From NCBI RefSeq assembly GCF_000152725.1, contig NZ_CH724131.1, positions 1,891,739-1,955,738 on the forward strand: a DNA stretch of 64,000 nt, in the 5' to 3' direction. Below the pieces are notes generated by a model, which searched no databases, was not told the origin of the DNA, and was given only the letters and a program-made list of their open reading frames with translations. Position 1 is the stretch's first letter, and each line of letters starts with the position of its first letter. Positions 12,369 to 21,337 of this stretch are shown here, piece by piece. The position numbers were made by a program, and so were the translations under genes. The DNA is from Pseudooceanicola batsensis HTCC2597 (GTDB lineage Bacteria > Pseudomonadota > Alphaproteobacteria > Rhodobacterales > Rhodobacteraceae).

Positions 12369-14699
12369 GTGCCCTCATTCTCGAATACGCTCGAACAGGC
12401 AATCCACGCTGCCCTGGCCCTGGCCAATGCGCGGCGCCATGAATTCGCGACGCTGGAACACCTCCTCCTGGCGTTGATCGACGAACCCGACGCGGCCCGC
12501 GTGATGAAGGCCTGCTCGGTGGAAGTCGAGGACCTCCGCAAGACCCTGCTGGAATTTGTCGAGGACGACCTGTCCAATCTCGTCACCGATGTCGACGGCT
12601 CCGAAGCTGTGCCGACCGCGGCCTTCCAGCGCGTGATCCAGCGCGCGGCGATCCATGTCCAGTCCTCGGGCCGGACCGAGGTGACCGGCGCCAACGTGCT
12701 GGTGGCGATCTTCGCCGAACGTGAATCCAACGCGGCCTATTTCCTGCAGGAACAGGACATGACGCGCTATGACGCGGTGAACTTCATCGCCCACGGCGTC
12801 GCCAAGGACCCGGCCTACGGCGAAAACCGTCCCGTCACCGGCGCCGAGGAAGAGGAAGCCGCCCAGCAGGCCAGCGCCGCCGCGCCCGAGGGCGACGGCA
12901 AGGAAAGCGCCCTGGCCAAGTACTGCGTGGATCTGAATGCCAAGTCCCGCCACGGCGACGTCGATCCCCTGATCGGCCGCGCGCACGAGGTGGAACGCTG
13001 CATCCAGGTGCTCTGCCGCCGCCGCAAGAACAACCCGCTGCTCGTCGGCGATCCCGGCGTGGGCAAGACCGCCATCGCCGAGGGCCTGGCGCGCAAGATC
13101 GTCTCGGGCGAGACCCCCTCGGTCCTGGCCAACACCACGATCTATTCGCTCGACATGGGCGCCCTGCTCGCCGGCACCCGCTATCGCGGCGACTTCGAGG
13201 AACGGCTCAAGGCCGTGGTCACGGAACTCGAGGATCACGAGGACGCCGTGCTCTTCATCGACGAGATCCACACCGTGATCGGTGCCGGCGCGACCTCCGG
13301 CGGGGCCATGGACGCCTCGAACCTCCTGAAGCCCGCGCTTCAGGGCGGCAAGCTGCGCTGCATGGGGTCGACCACCTACAAGGAATTCCGCCAGCACTTC
13401 GAAAAGGACCGCGCGCTGTCCCGCCGGTTCCAGAAGATCGACGTGAACGAACCCTCGGTGGACGACACGATCAAGATCCTTCAGGGCCTCAAGCCCTATT
13501 TCGAGGATCACCACCAGATCCGCTATACCCAGGATGCGATCAAGACCGCCGTGGAACTCTCCGCGCGCTACATCAACGACCGCAAGCTGCCTGACAAGGC
13601 CATCGACGTAATCGACGAGGCCGGGGCGGCCCAGCACCTGATCGCGGAATCCAAGCGCCGCAAGACCATCGGCACCAAGGAGATCGAGTCCGTGGTGGCC
13701 AAGATCGCCCGCATCCCGCCGAAGAACGTCACCAAGGACGATGCCGAGGTGCTCAAGGATCTGGAACAGACGCTCAAGCGCGTCGTCTTCGGTCAGGACC
13801 TCGCCATCGAGAGCCTGTCCTCGGCGATCAAGCTGGCGCGCGCGGGTCTGCGCGAACCGGAAAAGCCGATCGGCAACTACCTCTTCGCCGGGCCCACGGG
13901 TGTCGGCAAGACCGAGGTGGCCAAGCAGCTCGCCGACAGTCTCGGCGTGGAACTGCTGCGTTTCGACATGTCCGAATACATGGAGAAGCACGCCGTCTCG
14001 CGCCTGATCGGCGCGCCTCCGGGCTATGTGGGCTTCGACCAGGGCGGCCTGCTGACCGACGGCGTCGACCAGCATCCGCACTGCGTTCTCCTGCTCGACG
14101 AGATCGAGAAGGCGCACCCGGACGTCTACAACATCCTGCTGCAGGTGATGGACAACGGCCAGCTGACCGACCACAACGGCCGGACGGTGAACTTCCGCAA
14201 CGTGATCCTGATCATGACCTCGAACGCGGGCGCCTCGGAACTGGCCAAGTCGGCCATCGGTTTCGGCCGCGACCGCCGCGAGGGCGAGGATACCGCCGCG
14301 ATCGAACGGACCTTCACGCCGGAATTCCGCAACCGCCTGGACGCGGTCATCAGCTTCCAGCCGCTGCCCAAGGACACCATCCTGCAGGTGGTCGAGAAGT
14401 TCGTGCTGCAACTCGAGGCGCAGCTCATGGACCGCAACGTCACGATCGAGCTCACCACCCCCGCCGCGGAATGGCTGGCCGAGAAGGGCTATGACGACAA
14501 GATGGGCGCCCGCCCGCTTGGCCGCGTGATCCAGGAGAACATCAAGAAGCCGCTGGCCGAGGAACTGCTCTTCGGCAAGCTCTCCAAGGGCGGCGTGGTC
14601 CGGGTCGGCGTCAAGAACGGCAAGATCGACCTGAAGATCGACGGGCCGGACAAGCCGCGGCTCTCGGGCAACAAGCCACCGCTGCTGACCGCCGAGTGA
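12369..14699 (+). CDS. clpA: ATP-dependent Clp protease ATP-binding subunit ClpA
   Basis: An unfoldase that feeds substrates into ClpP and is normally guided by the adaptor ClpS. The 776-residue product has the double Clp repeat N-domain (residues 1-145), a first AAA+ module with GDPGVGKT at 227-234, a second with GPTGVGKT at 508-515, and the ClpP-contact region before the C-terminal domain. AGGAG sits seven bases before the GTG at 12369, and relatives start MPSFSNTLEQ. The ATG at 12363 lies too close to the ribosome binding site. clpS is not next to it here. Its stop overlaps the ATG of the following peptidase gene. Confidence 0.96.
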   Translation: MPSFSNTLEQAIHAALALANARRHEFATLEHLLLALIDEPDAARVMKACSVEVEDLRKTLLEFVEDDLSNLVTDVDGSEAVPTAAFQRVIQRAAIHVQSSGRTEVTGANVLVAIFAERESNAAYFLQEQDMTRYDAVNFIAHGVAKDPAYGENRPVTGAEEEEAAQQASAAAPEGDGKESALAKYCVDLNAKSRHGDVDPLIGRAHEVERCIQVLCRRRKNNPLLVGDPGVGKTAIAEGLARKIVSGETPSVLANTTIYSLDMGALLAGTRYRGDFEERLKAVVTELEDHEDAVLFIDEIHTVIGAGATSGGAMDASNLLKPALQGGKLRCMGSTTYKEFRQHFEKDRALSRRFQKIDVNEPSVDDTIKILQGLKPYFEDHHQIRYTQDAIKTAVELSARYINDRKLPDKAIDVIDEAGAAQHLIAESKRRKTIGTKEIESVVAKIARIPPKNVTKDDAEVLKDLEQTLKRVVFGQDLAIESLSSAIKLARAGLREPEKPIGNYLFAGPTGVGKTEVAKQLADSLGVELLRFDMSEYMEKHAVSRLIGAPPGYVGFDQGGLLTDGVDQHPHCVLLLDEIEKAHPDVYNILLQVMDNGQLTDHNGRTVNFRNVILIMTSNAGASELAKSAIGFGRDRREGEDTAAIERTFTPEFRNRLDAVISFQPLPKDTILQVVEKFVLQLEAQLMDRNVTIELTTPAAEWLAEKGYDDKMGARPLGRVIQENIKKPLAEELLFGKLSKGGVVRVGVKNGKIDLKIDGPDKPRLSGNKPPLLTAE

Positions 14700-15673
14700 T
14701 GCCGGAGCTATTCAAAGGGGCGGGGATCATCCCCGCCCTTTTTCTGTGTCTGCCGGCCGGGGCCGAACCCCGCCTGGCGATGCCGGTCGACTGCACGCTG
14801 GGCGAGACCTGCTTCATCCAGAACTACATGGACCGCGACCCCGGCCCCGGCGCGCGGGATTTCACCTGCGCCGGGCTGAGCTATGACACCCACAAGGGCA
14901 CCGATTTCGGGCTGCCGTCGCTGCGGGCGATGACCGCCGGTGTCGATGTCCACGCCGCCGCCCCCGGCGTCGTGCGCGGTGTGCGCGACGGGATGATCGA
15001 CAGGGTCTACACCCCGCAGGACGAGGCGCGCATCGACGGGCGCGACTGCGGCAACGGGGTCGTCATCCAGCATGGCGACGGGTGGGAAACGCAATACTGC
15101 CACCTGATGAACGGCACGGTCCGCGTCCGGTCCGGCCAGCTGGTCGAGACGGGCGACGTCCTGGGCCGGATCGGCCTCTCCGGACGAACCCAGTTCCCGC
15201 ATCTGCACATCTCGGTCCGGCACGACGGCGAACCGGTCGACCCCTTTACCCCCGACGGCGACCCGGCGGCCTGCCGGACCGGCGAGGCGCGGACGATGTG
15301 GATCGACGACATCACCTATCAGCCCGGCGCCATCATGGCGGCCGGCTTCGCCACGGGGGTGCCGGATTACGAGACGGTCAAGGCCGGCGCCGCGGCCGTC
15401 GAGAGGCTCGCCCGTGACGCCGATGCACTCGTCCTGTGGGGCTACGCCTTCGGCGGCCGGACCGGCGACGTGATGACCCTGCGGATCGAGGGACCCGAAG
15501 GCACCTTCTTCGAGACGGAACAGACGCTGGAAAAGGATCAGGCGCAGTTCTACCGCGCCGGCGGCAAGCGTCTGCGCTCACCCCTTTCTCCCGGGAGATA
15601 CTCCGGTCACATCGCGCTGATCCGCGACGGAACGCCCGTGTCGGAGGAGGTCGCCACGCTGATCGTGGAGTGA
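14699..15673 (+). CDS. M23 (LytM/lysostaphin-type) metallopeptidase, secreted
   Basis: A 324-residue exported peptidoglycan-type endopeptidase. Residues 1-23 form a signal peptide (a Lys, a hydrophobic run through PALFLCL, then PAGA-EP). Zn ligands are His65 and Asp69 in THKGTDFG and the HLH pair in FPHLHISV. Cysteine pairs such as CTLGETC suggest disulfides in the periplasm. A C-terminal domain of about 110 residues looks like an Ig-like strand domain. The ATG overlaps the clpA stop (TGATG). An ATG at 14780 would remove the signal peptide, so I prefer the upstream start. An intrinsic terminator hairpin lies inside the signal-peptide codons. Confidence 0.88.
   Translation: MPELFKGAGIIPALFLCLPAGAEPRLAMPVDCTLGETCFIQNYMDRDPGPGARDFTCAGLSYDTHKGTDFGLPSLRAMTAGVDVHAAAPGVVRGVRDGMIDRVYTPQDEARIDGRDCGNGVVIQHGDGWETQYCHLMNGTVRVRSGQLVETGDVLGRIGLSGRTQFPHLHISVRHDGEPVDPFTPDGDPAACRTGEARTMWIDDITYQPGAIMAAGFATGVPDYETVKAGAAAVERLARDADALVLWGYAFGGRTGDVMTLRIEGPEGTFFETEQTLEKDQAQFYRAGGKRLRSPLSPGRYSGHIALIRDGTPVSEEVATLIVE
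14717..14745 (+). terminator. Intrinsic terminator after clpA, inside the next gene
   Basis: GGGCGGGG and CCCCGCCC form an 8-bp stem, extendable to 10, around a short loop, followed at once by TTTTTCT (14739-14745). This is a textbook Rho-independent terminator 18 bases after the clpA stop. It also encodes residues about 7-16 of the M23 peptidase signal peptide. Confidence 0.8.
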
Positions 15674-15711
15674 ACCTGCCGCGCGCCGGTCACCGCCGGT
15701 CCTGTCCGCAT

Positions 15712-15742
15712 CGCCGTCATTCTCGGACTAGACCCGGGGATC
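15712..15742. repeat. REP-like palindromic element, copy 1
   Basis: Reads CGCCGTCATTCTCGG followed by ACTAGACCCGGGG. The reverse complement matches the CGGGTCAAGCCCGAG-type element found at 15826 and 32369. Such elements are scattered between genes in many alphaproteobacteria. Confidence 0.6.
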
Positions 15743-15825
15743 GGCCGCTTCCGCTCGCGTCGCTGCCAACGGTGATCCGCCACCAGAAAACGCGTCGGGC
15801 GAGACACAAATAACCAATGGCGAAA

Positions 15826-15853
15826 GGCCCGGGTCAAGCCCGAGCACGACGGC
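15826..15853. repeat. REP-like palindromic element, copy 2
   Basis: Contains CCCGGGTCAAGCCCGAG and then CACGACGG. It lies in the convergent space between the M23 peptidase and the OmpA/MotB-like gene, inverted with respect to copy 1, so the two copies could pair in a transcript. Confidence 0.6.
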
Positions 15854-15895
15854 CGGCAGAGGGCGGCGCCTTGCTCGAAGGCACCGCGTCGACGC

Positions 15896-18454
15896 CTACC
15901 GCTCGGTGAACTTCAGTTCGATGCGCCGGTTCGCCGCGCGGGCCGCCTCGGAATCGCCCGAAGCGATCGGCTGGTGCTCGCCAAAGCCGTTGGCCGCCAG
16001 CCGATCGGGCGGGAAGCCCAGGAAATCTTCCATGTAGCGCACCACCGACAGCGCGCGGGCCTGGCTGAGTTCCCAGTTGTCCTGGAACTCGCCCTGGCCC
16101 GAGAGCGGCACGTCGTCGGTGTGCCCGTCGACCCGCAGAACCCAGTCGATGCCCTCGGGAATTTCGTCGGCGAGCGACCGCAGCGTCGCGGCGATACCGG
16201 CGATCTGCCTCTGCCCGCCTTCCGACAGATCGGCCTGTCCGGGATCGAAGAGCACCTCGGACGAAAAGACGAACCGGTCGCCGACGATCTTGACCCCCTC
16301 CTGCCCGGCAAAGACGTCGCGCAGTTGGCCGAAGAATTCCGACCTGTACTTCTGGAGCCGCTCGGCCTCGGCCTCCAGCCGCCTGCGCTCGGCCTCTTCC
16401 AGCTGGCGCCGGCGACGTTCCTCGGCCGCCTTCTGCGCCAGCGCCGCGTTCAGGTCCGAGCCGAGGCTCTGGATCTGAACCTGGTTCGCCGCGTCCCGAT
16501 CCTTGTAGTCGTCGAGCAAGGCCTGCAGGCTGCTCAGCTGCGCCCGCAGCTGTGCCACCTGCTGGTTCAGCACCGTCGTCCGCCGCGCCGCATCGGCCGA
16601 GCTGGCCTGCTCGCTCTCCAGTTCCTGGGTCGCCTGCCGCAGCAGGGCCGCGCGCTGTTCCGCCTCGGACATGCTCTCTTCAGCGGCGCGTTCGGCCTCG
16701 AGCTTGGCGGCGAGCGCCGCGGCAAGCTGCCGCCGCAGGTCCTCGCGATCGACCTCGGCAGCCTCCGCCGCCTTCTGCGCCGCCAACGCGGCGGCCAGCC
16801 TCTCCTGCAGGTCGGCGACCCGTGTCTCCGCCTCCGCCTGCGCGGCGTCCCGCTCTCCGGTCATCCGGTCGACCAGCGACTCGAGCCGTACGATCCGGTT
16901 CTCCAGCGTCGACATCCGCGCAGCACCCGCCTCAACCTCCGACTGCGCCTCGGCAAGGGCCGACTCCAGGGCCGCCTTGTCCTGACGCAGGGCCTCGGCG
17001 GAATCCTCGGCGTCCAGCGCACCGGCCAGCCGGTCCTGCAGCCCCTCGTTCTCGGACTGTGCCCGGGCCAGTGCCGCCTCGAGCGCGGCAAGCCGCAGCT
17101 GCGCCTCGTCGATCTCGTCCAGCCGCCCCCCCAGATCCGCCCGGGCCTGCTCAAGCTCGCTTCTCAGGCCGGCTTCGGTTTCGGCCGCCGCCGCCCGCGT
17201 CTCCTCCAGCGTCGCCCGGGCCGCGTCCCGTTCCTCGCGCGCCGTCGCGATCGAGGCTTCGGCGGACCGGCGCGCGCGCTCTTCCTCCGACAGCGCCGCA
17301 TTGAGCGCCGCCACCTCGGCCGCACTGTCCGACCGCAACTGCGCCATCTCGTCTTCCGCAAGACCGATGGCGCGCTCCAGCACGCCGATCCGCGCGGTAA
17401 GCTCCGATAGCCGCGCATCCCGGTTCTCGACCTGTTCCAGCGCGGCAGCCAACTGGGCCTCGAGCCTCGAGAGCTGACCGAAGGTGACCTGGCGCCCCTC
17501 CTCGGCCTCTTCCAGCCGGTCCCGCGTCTGGTCCAGATCGCTTTCGGACCGGCTGAGCGCGGCTTCGGTCTCGTCCAGCTCCAGCAAAGCGGCCGCCAGT
17601 TGCAGGTCGAGATCCTCCTGCACCTCCTCGGCCGCCGCCAGCATGGTCAACGTCTCTTCCGCCCGCTTCCGCTCTTCCTCCAGCGCCAGGGTCATCGCCG
17701 TCAGCTCTGCGTCCGCATCCTTCAGACGTTCGCGCAACGCCTCGGCTGCCGCCGCCTCGGCCAGCCGGGCCTGTTCCTCTTCGCTGAGCGAGGCTTCCAG
17801 ATCCTCGACACGGGCCGCCAGCGCGCCGCGCGTCTCCTCGCTCTCGGCCGCCTGCCGTTCGAGATCGGCGATCATCGCCTCCAGCGCCTCGCGCCGGGCT
17901 GCAGCGAGCCGCGCCGCCTCGGCGCCCGCGTCGATCTCGTCCCGCGCCTCGGCCAGGGCCAGTTGCAGCGCCTCCTGATCCGACAGCAGCGTGTCGCGTT
18001 CCTCGGTCAGTTCCGCCACGGTTCCACGCGCCGCGTCCCGCTCGGCCAGAAGCGAGGCGACCTGAGCCTCGAAGCTGGTGATCTGCGCCCGCGCCTGTTC
18101 CAGCGCCCGGTCCTGCTCGGCCCGCTGCTGCGTCAGCGAGGCGATCAGCGCCGACTGCTCCGCCAGATCGGCCCGCGCCTGATCGAGCGATGCCGTGGCA
18201 GACCCCAGAGACTGTTCCAGTTCGGCCGAGCGTTCGCGCTCCAGCCCCAGCGCCCGGCTCAGCACCGCGACCTCGGAGGTCAGCTCGTCGAGTTCGCTTT
18301 CCTGTCCGGTGATCGTCTCGCGCAGCACGAACTGCACCACCATGAAGATGGTCAGCACGAAGGTCAGCACCATCAGAAGGCCGGTGACGGCATCGACATA
18401 GCCCGGCCAGATCGAGCCCTGGAACCGGTTGCCGGCGCGGCGTGACAGGGCCAT
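15896..18454 (-). CDS. MotB/OmpA-like protein with very long coiled coil
   Basis: An 852-residue inner-membrane protein. One N-terminal membrane segment (residues about 19-45) carries Asp21 in PGYVDAVTGLLMVLTF, the position of the proton-accepting Asp in MotB/TolR/ZorB. Residues about 50-715 are an almost unbroken Ala/Glu/Arg-rich heptad coiled coil. The C-terminus is an OmpA-type peptidoglycan-binding domain (VDGHTDDVP, then NWELSQARALSVV and RRIELKF). It lies three bases after an ExbB/MotA-like gene, so the two form a stator-type pair. The pair is conserved in Rhodobacterales as far as I recall; the function is not established. It is not a Tol-Pal or flagellar locus. Confidence 0.85.
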   Translation of the reverse strand: MALSRRAGNRFQGSIWPGYVDAVTGLLMVLTFVLTIFMVVQFVLRETITGQESELDELTSEVAVLSRALGLERERSAELEQSLGSATASLDQARADLAEQSALIASLTQQRAEQDRALEQARAQITSFEAQVASLLAERDAARGTVAELTEERDTLLSDQEALQLALAEARDEIDAGAEAARLAAARREALEAMIADLERQAAESEETRGALAARVEDLEASLSEEEQARLAEAAAAEALRERLKDADAELTAMTLALEEERKRAEETLTMLAAAEEVQEDLDLQLAAALLELDETEAALSRSESDLDQTRDRLEEAEEGRQVTFGQLSRLEAQLAAALEQVENRDARLSELTARIGVLERAIGLAEDEMAQLRSDSAAEVAALNAALSEEERARRSAEASIATAREERDAARATLEETRAAAAETEAGLRSELEQARADLGGRLDEIDEAQLRLAALEAALARAQSENEGLQDRLAGALDAEDSAEALRQDKAALESALAEAQSEVEAGAARMSTLENRIVRLESLVDRMTGERDAAQAEAETRVADLQERLAAALAAQKAAEAAEVDREDLRRQLAAALAAKLEAERAAEESMSEAEQRAALLRQATQELESEQASSADAARRTTVLNQQVAQLRAQLSSLQALLDDYKDRDAANQVQIQSLGSDLNAALAQKAAEERRRRQLEEAERRRLEAEAERLQKYRSEFFGQLRDVFAGQEGVKIVGDRFVFSSEVLFDPGQADLSEGGQRQIAGIAATLRSLADEIPEGIDWVLRVDGHTDDVPLSGQGEFQDNWELSQARALSVVRYMEDFLGFPPDRLAANGFGEHQPIASGDSEAARAANRRIELKFTER

Positions 18455-18457
18455 CCG

Positions 18458-19687
18458 TCAGCTCCCTTTCTCCGGGGTCCTGGTGCCGCCGGTGAAGGCG
18501 GCCAGGGGCCGTGGCTGACCCTGGGCCTGCCGCTGCGCGGCGGTGGAAAGCGTGCGATTGAGCGCCGCGATATCCGTGCGCAGTTCGGCCATGGTCTCTT
18601 CCCGACCGGCGGAAATCTCTTCGAGGATGCGCAGCATCTGCACGTCGATCGACCGCAGCCGCATCCGGCTTTCGGCGTCGAGCCCCTCGCCGCTGCTCTC
18701 CTTGGACATGTGCCGGACCAGCTCTTCCTGCCCCTGCGCGACCCGCAGCAACGTATCATTGAGCGGCCCGTGATCCCCCATCCGGTGGATCAGCCGTTCG
18801 ACGCTGTCCGCCAGGTGGCCCATCTTCTCATCGACCATGGTCCGCGACAGGTCGGAACTGGCGAACATCTGCTGCAGCGCATCCATCTGTTCGTTCATGG
18901 AATCGATCACCGCCGAGAGCACCTGCGTGTCGGTCCCCCCCTCGCCCTCGGCGCTGGAGAGGCCGATCCGGGTGATCGTCGACAGCCATTCCTCGAGCTC
19001 GCGATAGAAGCGGTTCTGACCATGCCCGGCAAAGAGTTCCAGCAGGCCCACGACCAGCGACCCCGTCAACCCGAGCAGCGACGACCCGAAGGCCACGCCC
19101 ATTCCCCCCAGCTGGCTTTCCAGCCCCTGCATCAGCCGGTTGAAGACGTCGAGACTCTGCTCGCCCTCCTGCGGGGCGAGGCTGCGGATCGTGTCGACCA
19201 CCGCCGGCACCGTCGTCGCAAGGCCGTAGAACGTGCCGAGAAGGCCGAGGAAGATCAGCAGGTTGACCAGATAGCGCGTGATCTCGCGCGCCTCGTCGAT
19301 CCGGGTCGCGACCGAGTCGAGGATCGACGAGGTCGAGGTCGAGGAGAGCTGCATCCGCTTGTTCCGCGACCGCAGCAGCGTCGCCAGCGGGGCCAGCAGC
19401 TGCGGCGCGCGCCGCCCCTCGGCCTCGATCGTGCCACGGGCGAAGGACTCGATCCAGCGGACCGAGGCGACCAGCTGCGCCACCTGCCAGAAACAGGCGA
19501 TCACCCCGACGAGGAAGACGAAGGCGATCAGACCGTTCAGATAGGGGTTGGCCTCGAAGATCGGCAGGACGCTCGGCGCGGCGAAGAACCCCGCCGTGAC
19601 GGACAGCCCCAGGGCGATCAGCATCAGGATGACCTGACGGACGGGCTGTGAGAATTGCGGCGCGGCCTCTCGGTCCGGCTGGTCCAT
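18458..19687 (-). CDS. ExbB/MotA/TolQ-like proton channel protein
   Basis: A 409-residue inner-membrane protein with four predicted membrane segments: near 14-40 (VILMLIALGLSVTAGFF), 50-72 (GLIAFVFLVGVIACFW), 140-165 (LVNLLIFLGLLGTFYGLA) and 200-222 (SLLGLTGSLVVGLLEL). The last two match the conserved core of the MotA/TolQ/ExbB channel. A long cytoplasmic tail of helices follows. The ATG at 19687 has AGGAG eight bases upstream. It is the partner of the MotB/OmpA-like gene just downstream and probably powers it with proton flow. Confidence 0.85.
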   Translation of the reverse strand: MDQPDREAAPQFSQPVRQVILMLIALGLSVTAGFFAAPSVLPIFEANPYLNGLIAFVFLVGVIACFWQVAQLVASVRWIESFARGTIEAEGRRAPQLLAPLATLLRSRNKRMQLSSTSTSSILDSVATRIDEAREITRYLVNLLIFLGLLGTFYGLATTVPAVVDTIRSLAPQEGEQSLDVFNRLMQGLESQLGGMGVAFGSSLLGLTGSLVVGLLELFAGHGQNRFYRELEEWLSTITRIGLSSAEGEGGTDTQVLSAVIDSMNEQMDALQQMFASSDLSRTMVDEKMGHLADSVERLIHRMGDHGPLNDTLLRVAQGQEELVRHMSKESSGEGLDAESRMRLRSIDVQMLRILEEISAGREETMAELRTDIAALNRTLSTAAQRQAQGQPRPLAAFTGGTRTPEKGS

Positions 19688-19740
19688 GCGGACAGCTCCT
19701 GACACTGGAAATTCGGTGTCAAACTACGGGTTATGCAGCG

Positions 19741-20277
19741 TCAAGCCAAGCGATTATCCACTATATCTCGTACTCGCGCCGACAATTGATCCAAATCCGC
19801 GTCGGCGATGCCCAACAGCCCGAGATGCTCGGCCGTCTGCCACAGATAGTCCCGGTTCGGACCCTTTCCACCCCGGGCCCGGGCGATGATCACGGCCTGT
19901 TCCTCGAGCGTGAGCGCCCCGCAATATTGCCGGTGTTCGCGGTCCACCACATAAGCCAGCGCCTCGACCATGCGCCCGTCGGCCAGCTTCAGGGGCAGAA
20001 CCTCTTCGCGATAGGCCGACGAGACAAGCTCGCGCTCCCGCAGCGCGGCAAGCGTCGCCTCGCGACCGACCTCGGGCAGGCGGAACGCGACGCCGAGGCA
20101 GGAGGCCTCGGGCGCCGCGTCGAGCGCGAGGACCAGACCCGGCTCGGCCTCGGAGCCGCGATGATGGATCGATGACATGCAGAAGGATCTCTGATAGCCG
20201 TAGAGCGTCGCGATCACACGTTCGGCCGGGGTAAACTCCGGGTTCCAAATAAGTGATCCGTAACCGAAAACCCACAT
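19741..20277 (-). CDS. chaC: Glutathione-specific gamma-glutamylcyclotransferase
   Basis: Breaks glutathione into 5-oxoproline and Cys-Gly in the cytosol. The 178-residue protein begins MWVFGYGSLIWNPEF, the substrate-binding YGSL motif of the family. It keeps the conserved catalytic Glu region (RERELVSSAYREEVLPL) and AYVVDREHRQYCG. I start at the ATG at 20277, which is the family N-terminus. It is transcribed divergently from the DUF2125 gene, with about 70 bases between. A 5-oxoprolinase (pxpBCA) elsewhere in the window could use its product. Confidence 0.93.
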   Translation of the reverse strand: MWVFGYGSLIWNPEFTPAERVIATLYGYQRSFCMSSIHHRGSEAEPGLVLALDAAPEASCLGVAFRLPEVGREATLAALRERELVSSAYREEVLPLKLADGRMVEALAYVVDREHRQYCGALTLEEQAVIIARARGGKGPNRDYLWQTAEHLGLLGIADADLDQLSARVRDIVDNRLA

Positions 20278-20347
20278 CGTCGTCGCTCTGGCCCTTTTGG
20301 TTGCACGACCTATAACGTCAGGACAATGGCAGCAAGTGAGGCCGCGC

Positions 20348-21337
20348 GTGAAACGCCTGTTCATCGTGATCGTGATCGCCGCCCTCGCGTGGTCCGTCTA
20401 CTGGTTCGTCGGGGCCACGAGCAGCCGGAACGCGTTCGAAGCGTGGTTCGATGCCCGGCGGGCCGAGGGCTGGGTGGCCGAATACAACGATTTCAGCCTG
20501 GCCGGCTTTCCCAACCGGTTCGACGCCACGTGGCGCGGCCTGGCGGTGGCCGACCCCGAGAGCGGAATCGCCGTCGACATGCCGGTCTTCCAGCTCCTCG
20601 CCCTGTCCTACCGCCCCACCCACGTGATTGCCGTCGCGCCGCAGGACGTGCATTTCGCCACTCCCCGCAACAAGTACGACCTCGAGAGCGACAGGCTCCG
20701 CGCCTCGCTCAGGCTGCGCCCGGGAACCGCGCTCGAGGTGGAGCGCGCGGTGCTGGAAGGCGAGGCGCTCCAGCTGTCCGGGGCAGAGACCGCGGCCATG
20801 GCCGATCTGCACCTCGCCATGCAGCGCACGGGCGAGACGAGCTATCGCTTCGGGCTCGAGGCGCGGGACGTGACGCCTCCGCTGGACACGCTGCGCAACC
20901 TTCTGGGGGATACCGCCCTGCCGGCCGAGATGCAGTTCGCCCGCCTCGATGCGCAGGCCACCTTCGACCGGCCCTGGGACCGCAGCGCTTTGGACAGCGC
21001 GCGCCCGCAGCCGACGCAGCTGCGCCTTGACGAGGTGAGCGCGGAATGGGGCGTGATGTCATTGCGCGCGATGGGCGTTCTCGACATCGACGACCGGGGC
21101 CGGGCCAGCGGAGAGATCGACCTGCAGGCGACGAACTGGCAACGGATGCTGGACATCGTGCGCGAGTCGGAGGCCCTGTCCGAGAACGCCGTCAGGATGC
21201 TCGCCGGCGCGTTGTCCATGGCGGCGGAGTCTTCGGGCAACCCGGACCGGATCGACATCGGGCTGACGCTGCGCGACGGCCAGGTCTTCCTGGGATTCAT
21301 CCCGCTCGGCCCGGCGCCGTTGCTGCGCCTGCGTTAA
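20348..21337 (+). CDS. DUF2125 domain protein
   Basis: A 329-residue protein with one N-terminal membrane anchor (KRLFIVIVIAALAWSVYWFVG) and a periplasmic beta-rich body. Family features are WFVGATSSRNAFEAWFDARR, YNDFSLAGFPNRFDATWRGL and FLGFIPLGPAPLL at the C-terminus. I use the GTG at 20348, which gives the anchor directly and follows GTGAGG; the longer frame adds an implausible Gln/Arg leader. Its stop codon shares the palindrome TTAA with the stop of the convergent extensin-like gene. The function of the family is unknown. Confidence 0.88.
   Translation: MKRLFIVIVIAALAWSVYWFVGATSSRNAFEAWFDARRAEGWVAEYNDFSLAGFPNRFDATWRGLAVADPESGIAVDMPVFQLLALSYRPTHVIAVAPQDVHFATPRNKYDLESDRLRASLRLRPGTALEVERAVLEGEALQLSGAETAAMADLHLAMQRTGETSYRFGLEARDVTPPLDTLRNLLGDTALPAEMQFARLDAQATFDRPWDRSALDSARPQPTQLRLDEVSAEWGVMSLRAMGVLDIDDRGRASGEIDLQATNWQRMLDIVRESEALSENAVRMLAGALSMAAESSGNPDRIDIGLTLRDGQVFLGFIPLGPAPLLRLR

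Noticed and set aside
12375..14411. 678-codon minus-strand frame across clpA
   Set aside because: Mirror of clpA codon usage; no domain and no start signals.
15896..19687. Zorya anti-phage system
   Set aside because: Only a ZorAB-like pair is present; the flanking genes (chaC, M23 peptidase) are housekeeping and no helicase or nuclease is nearby.
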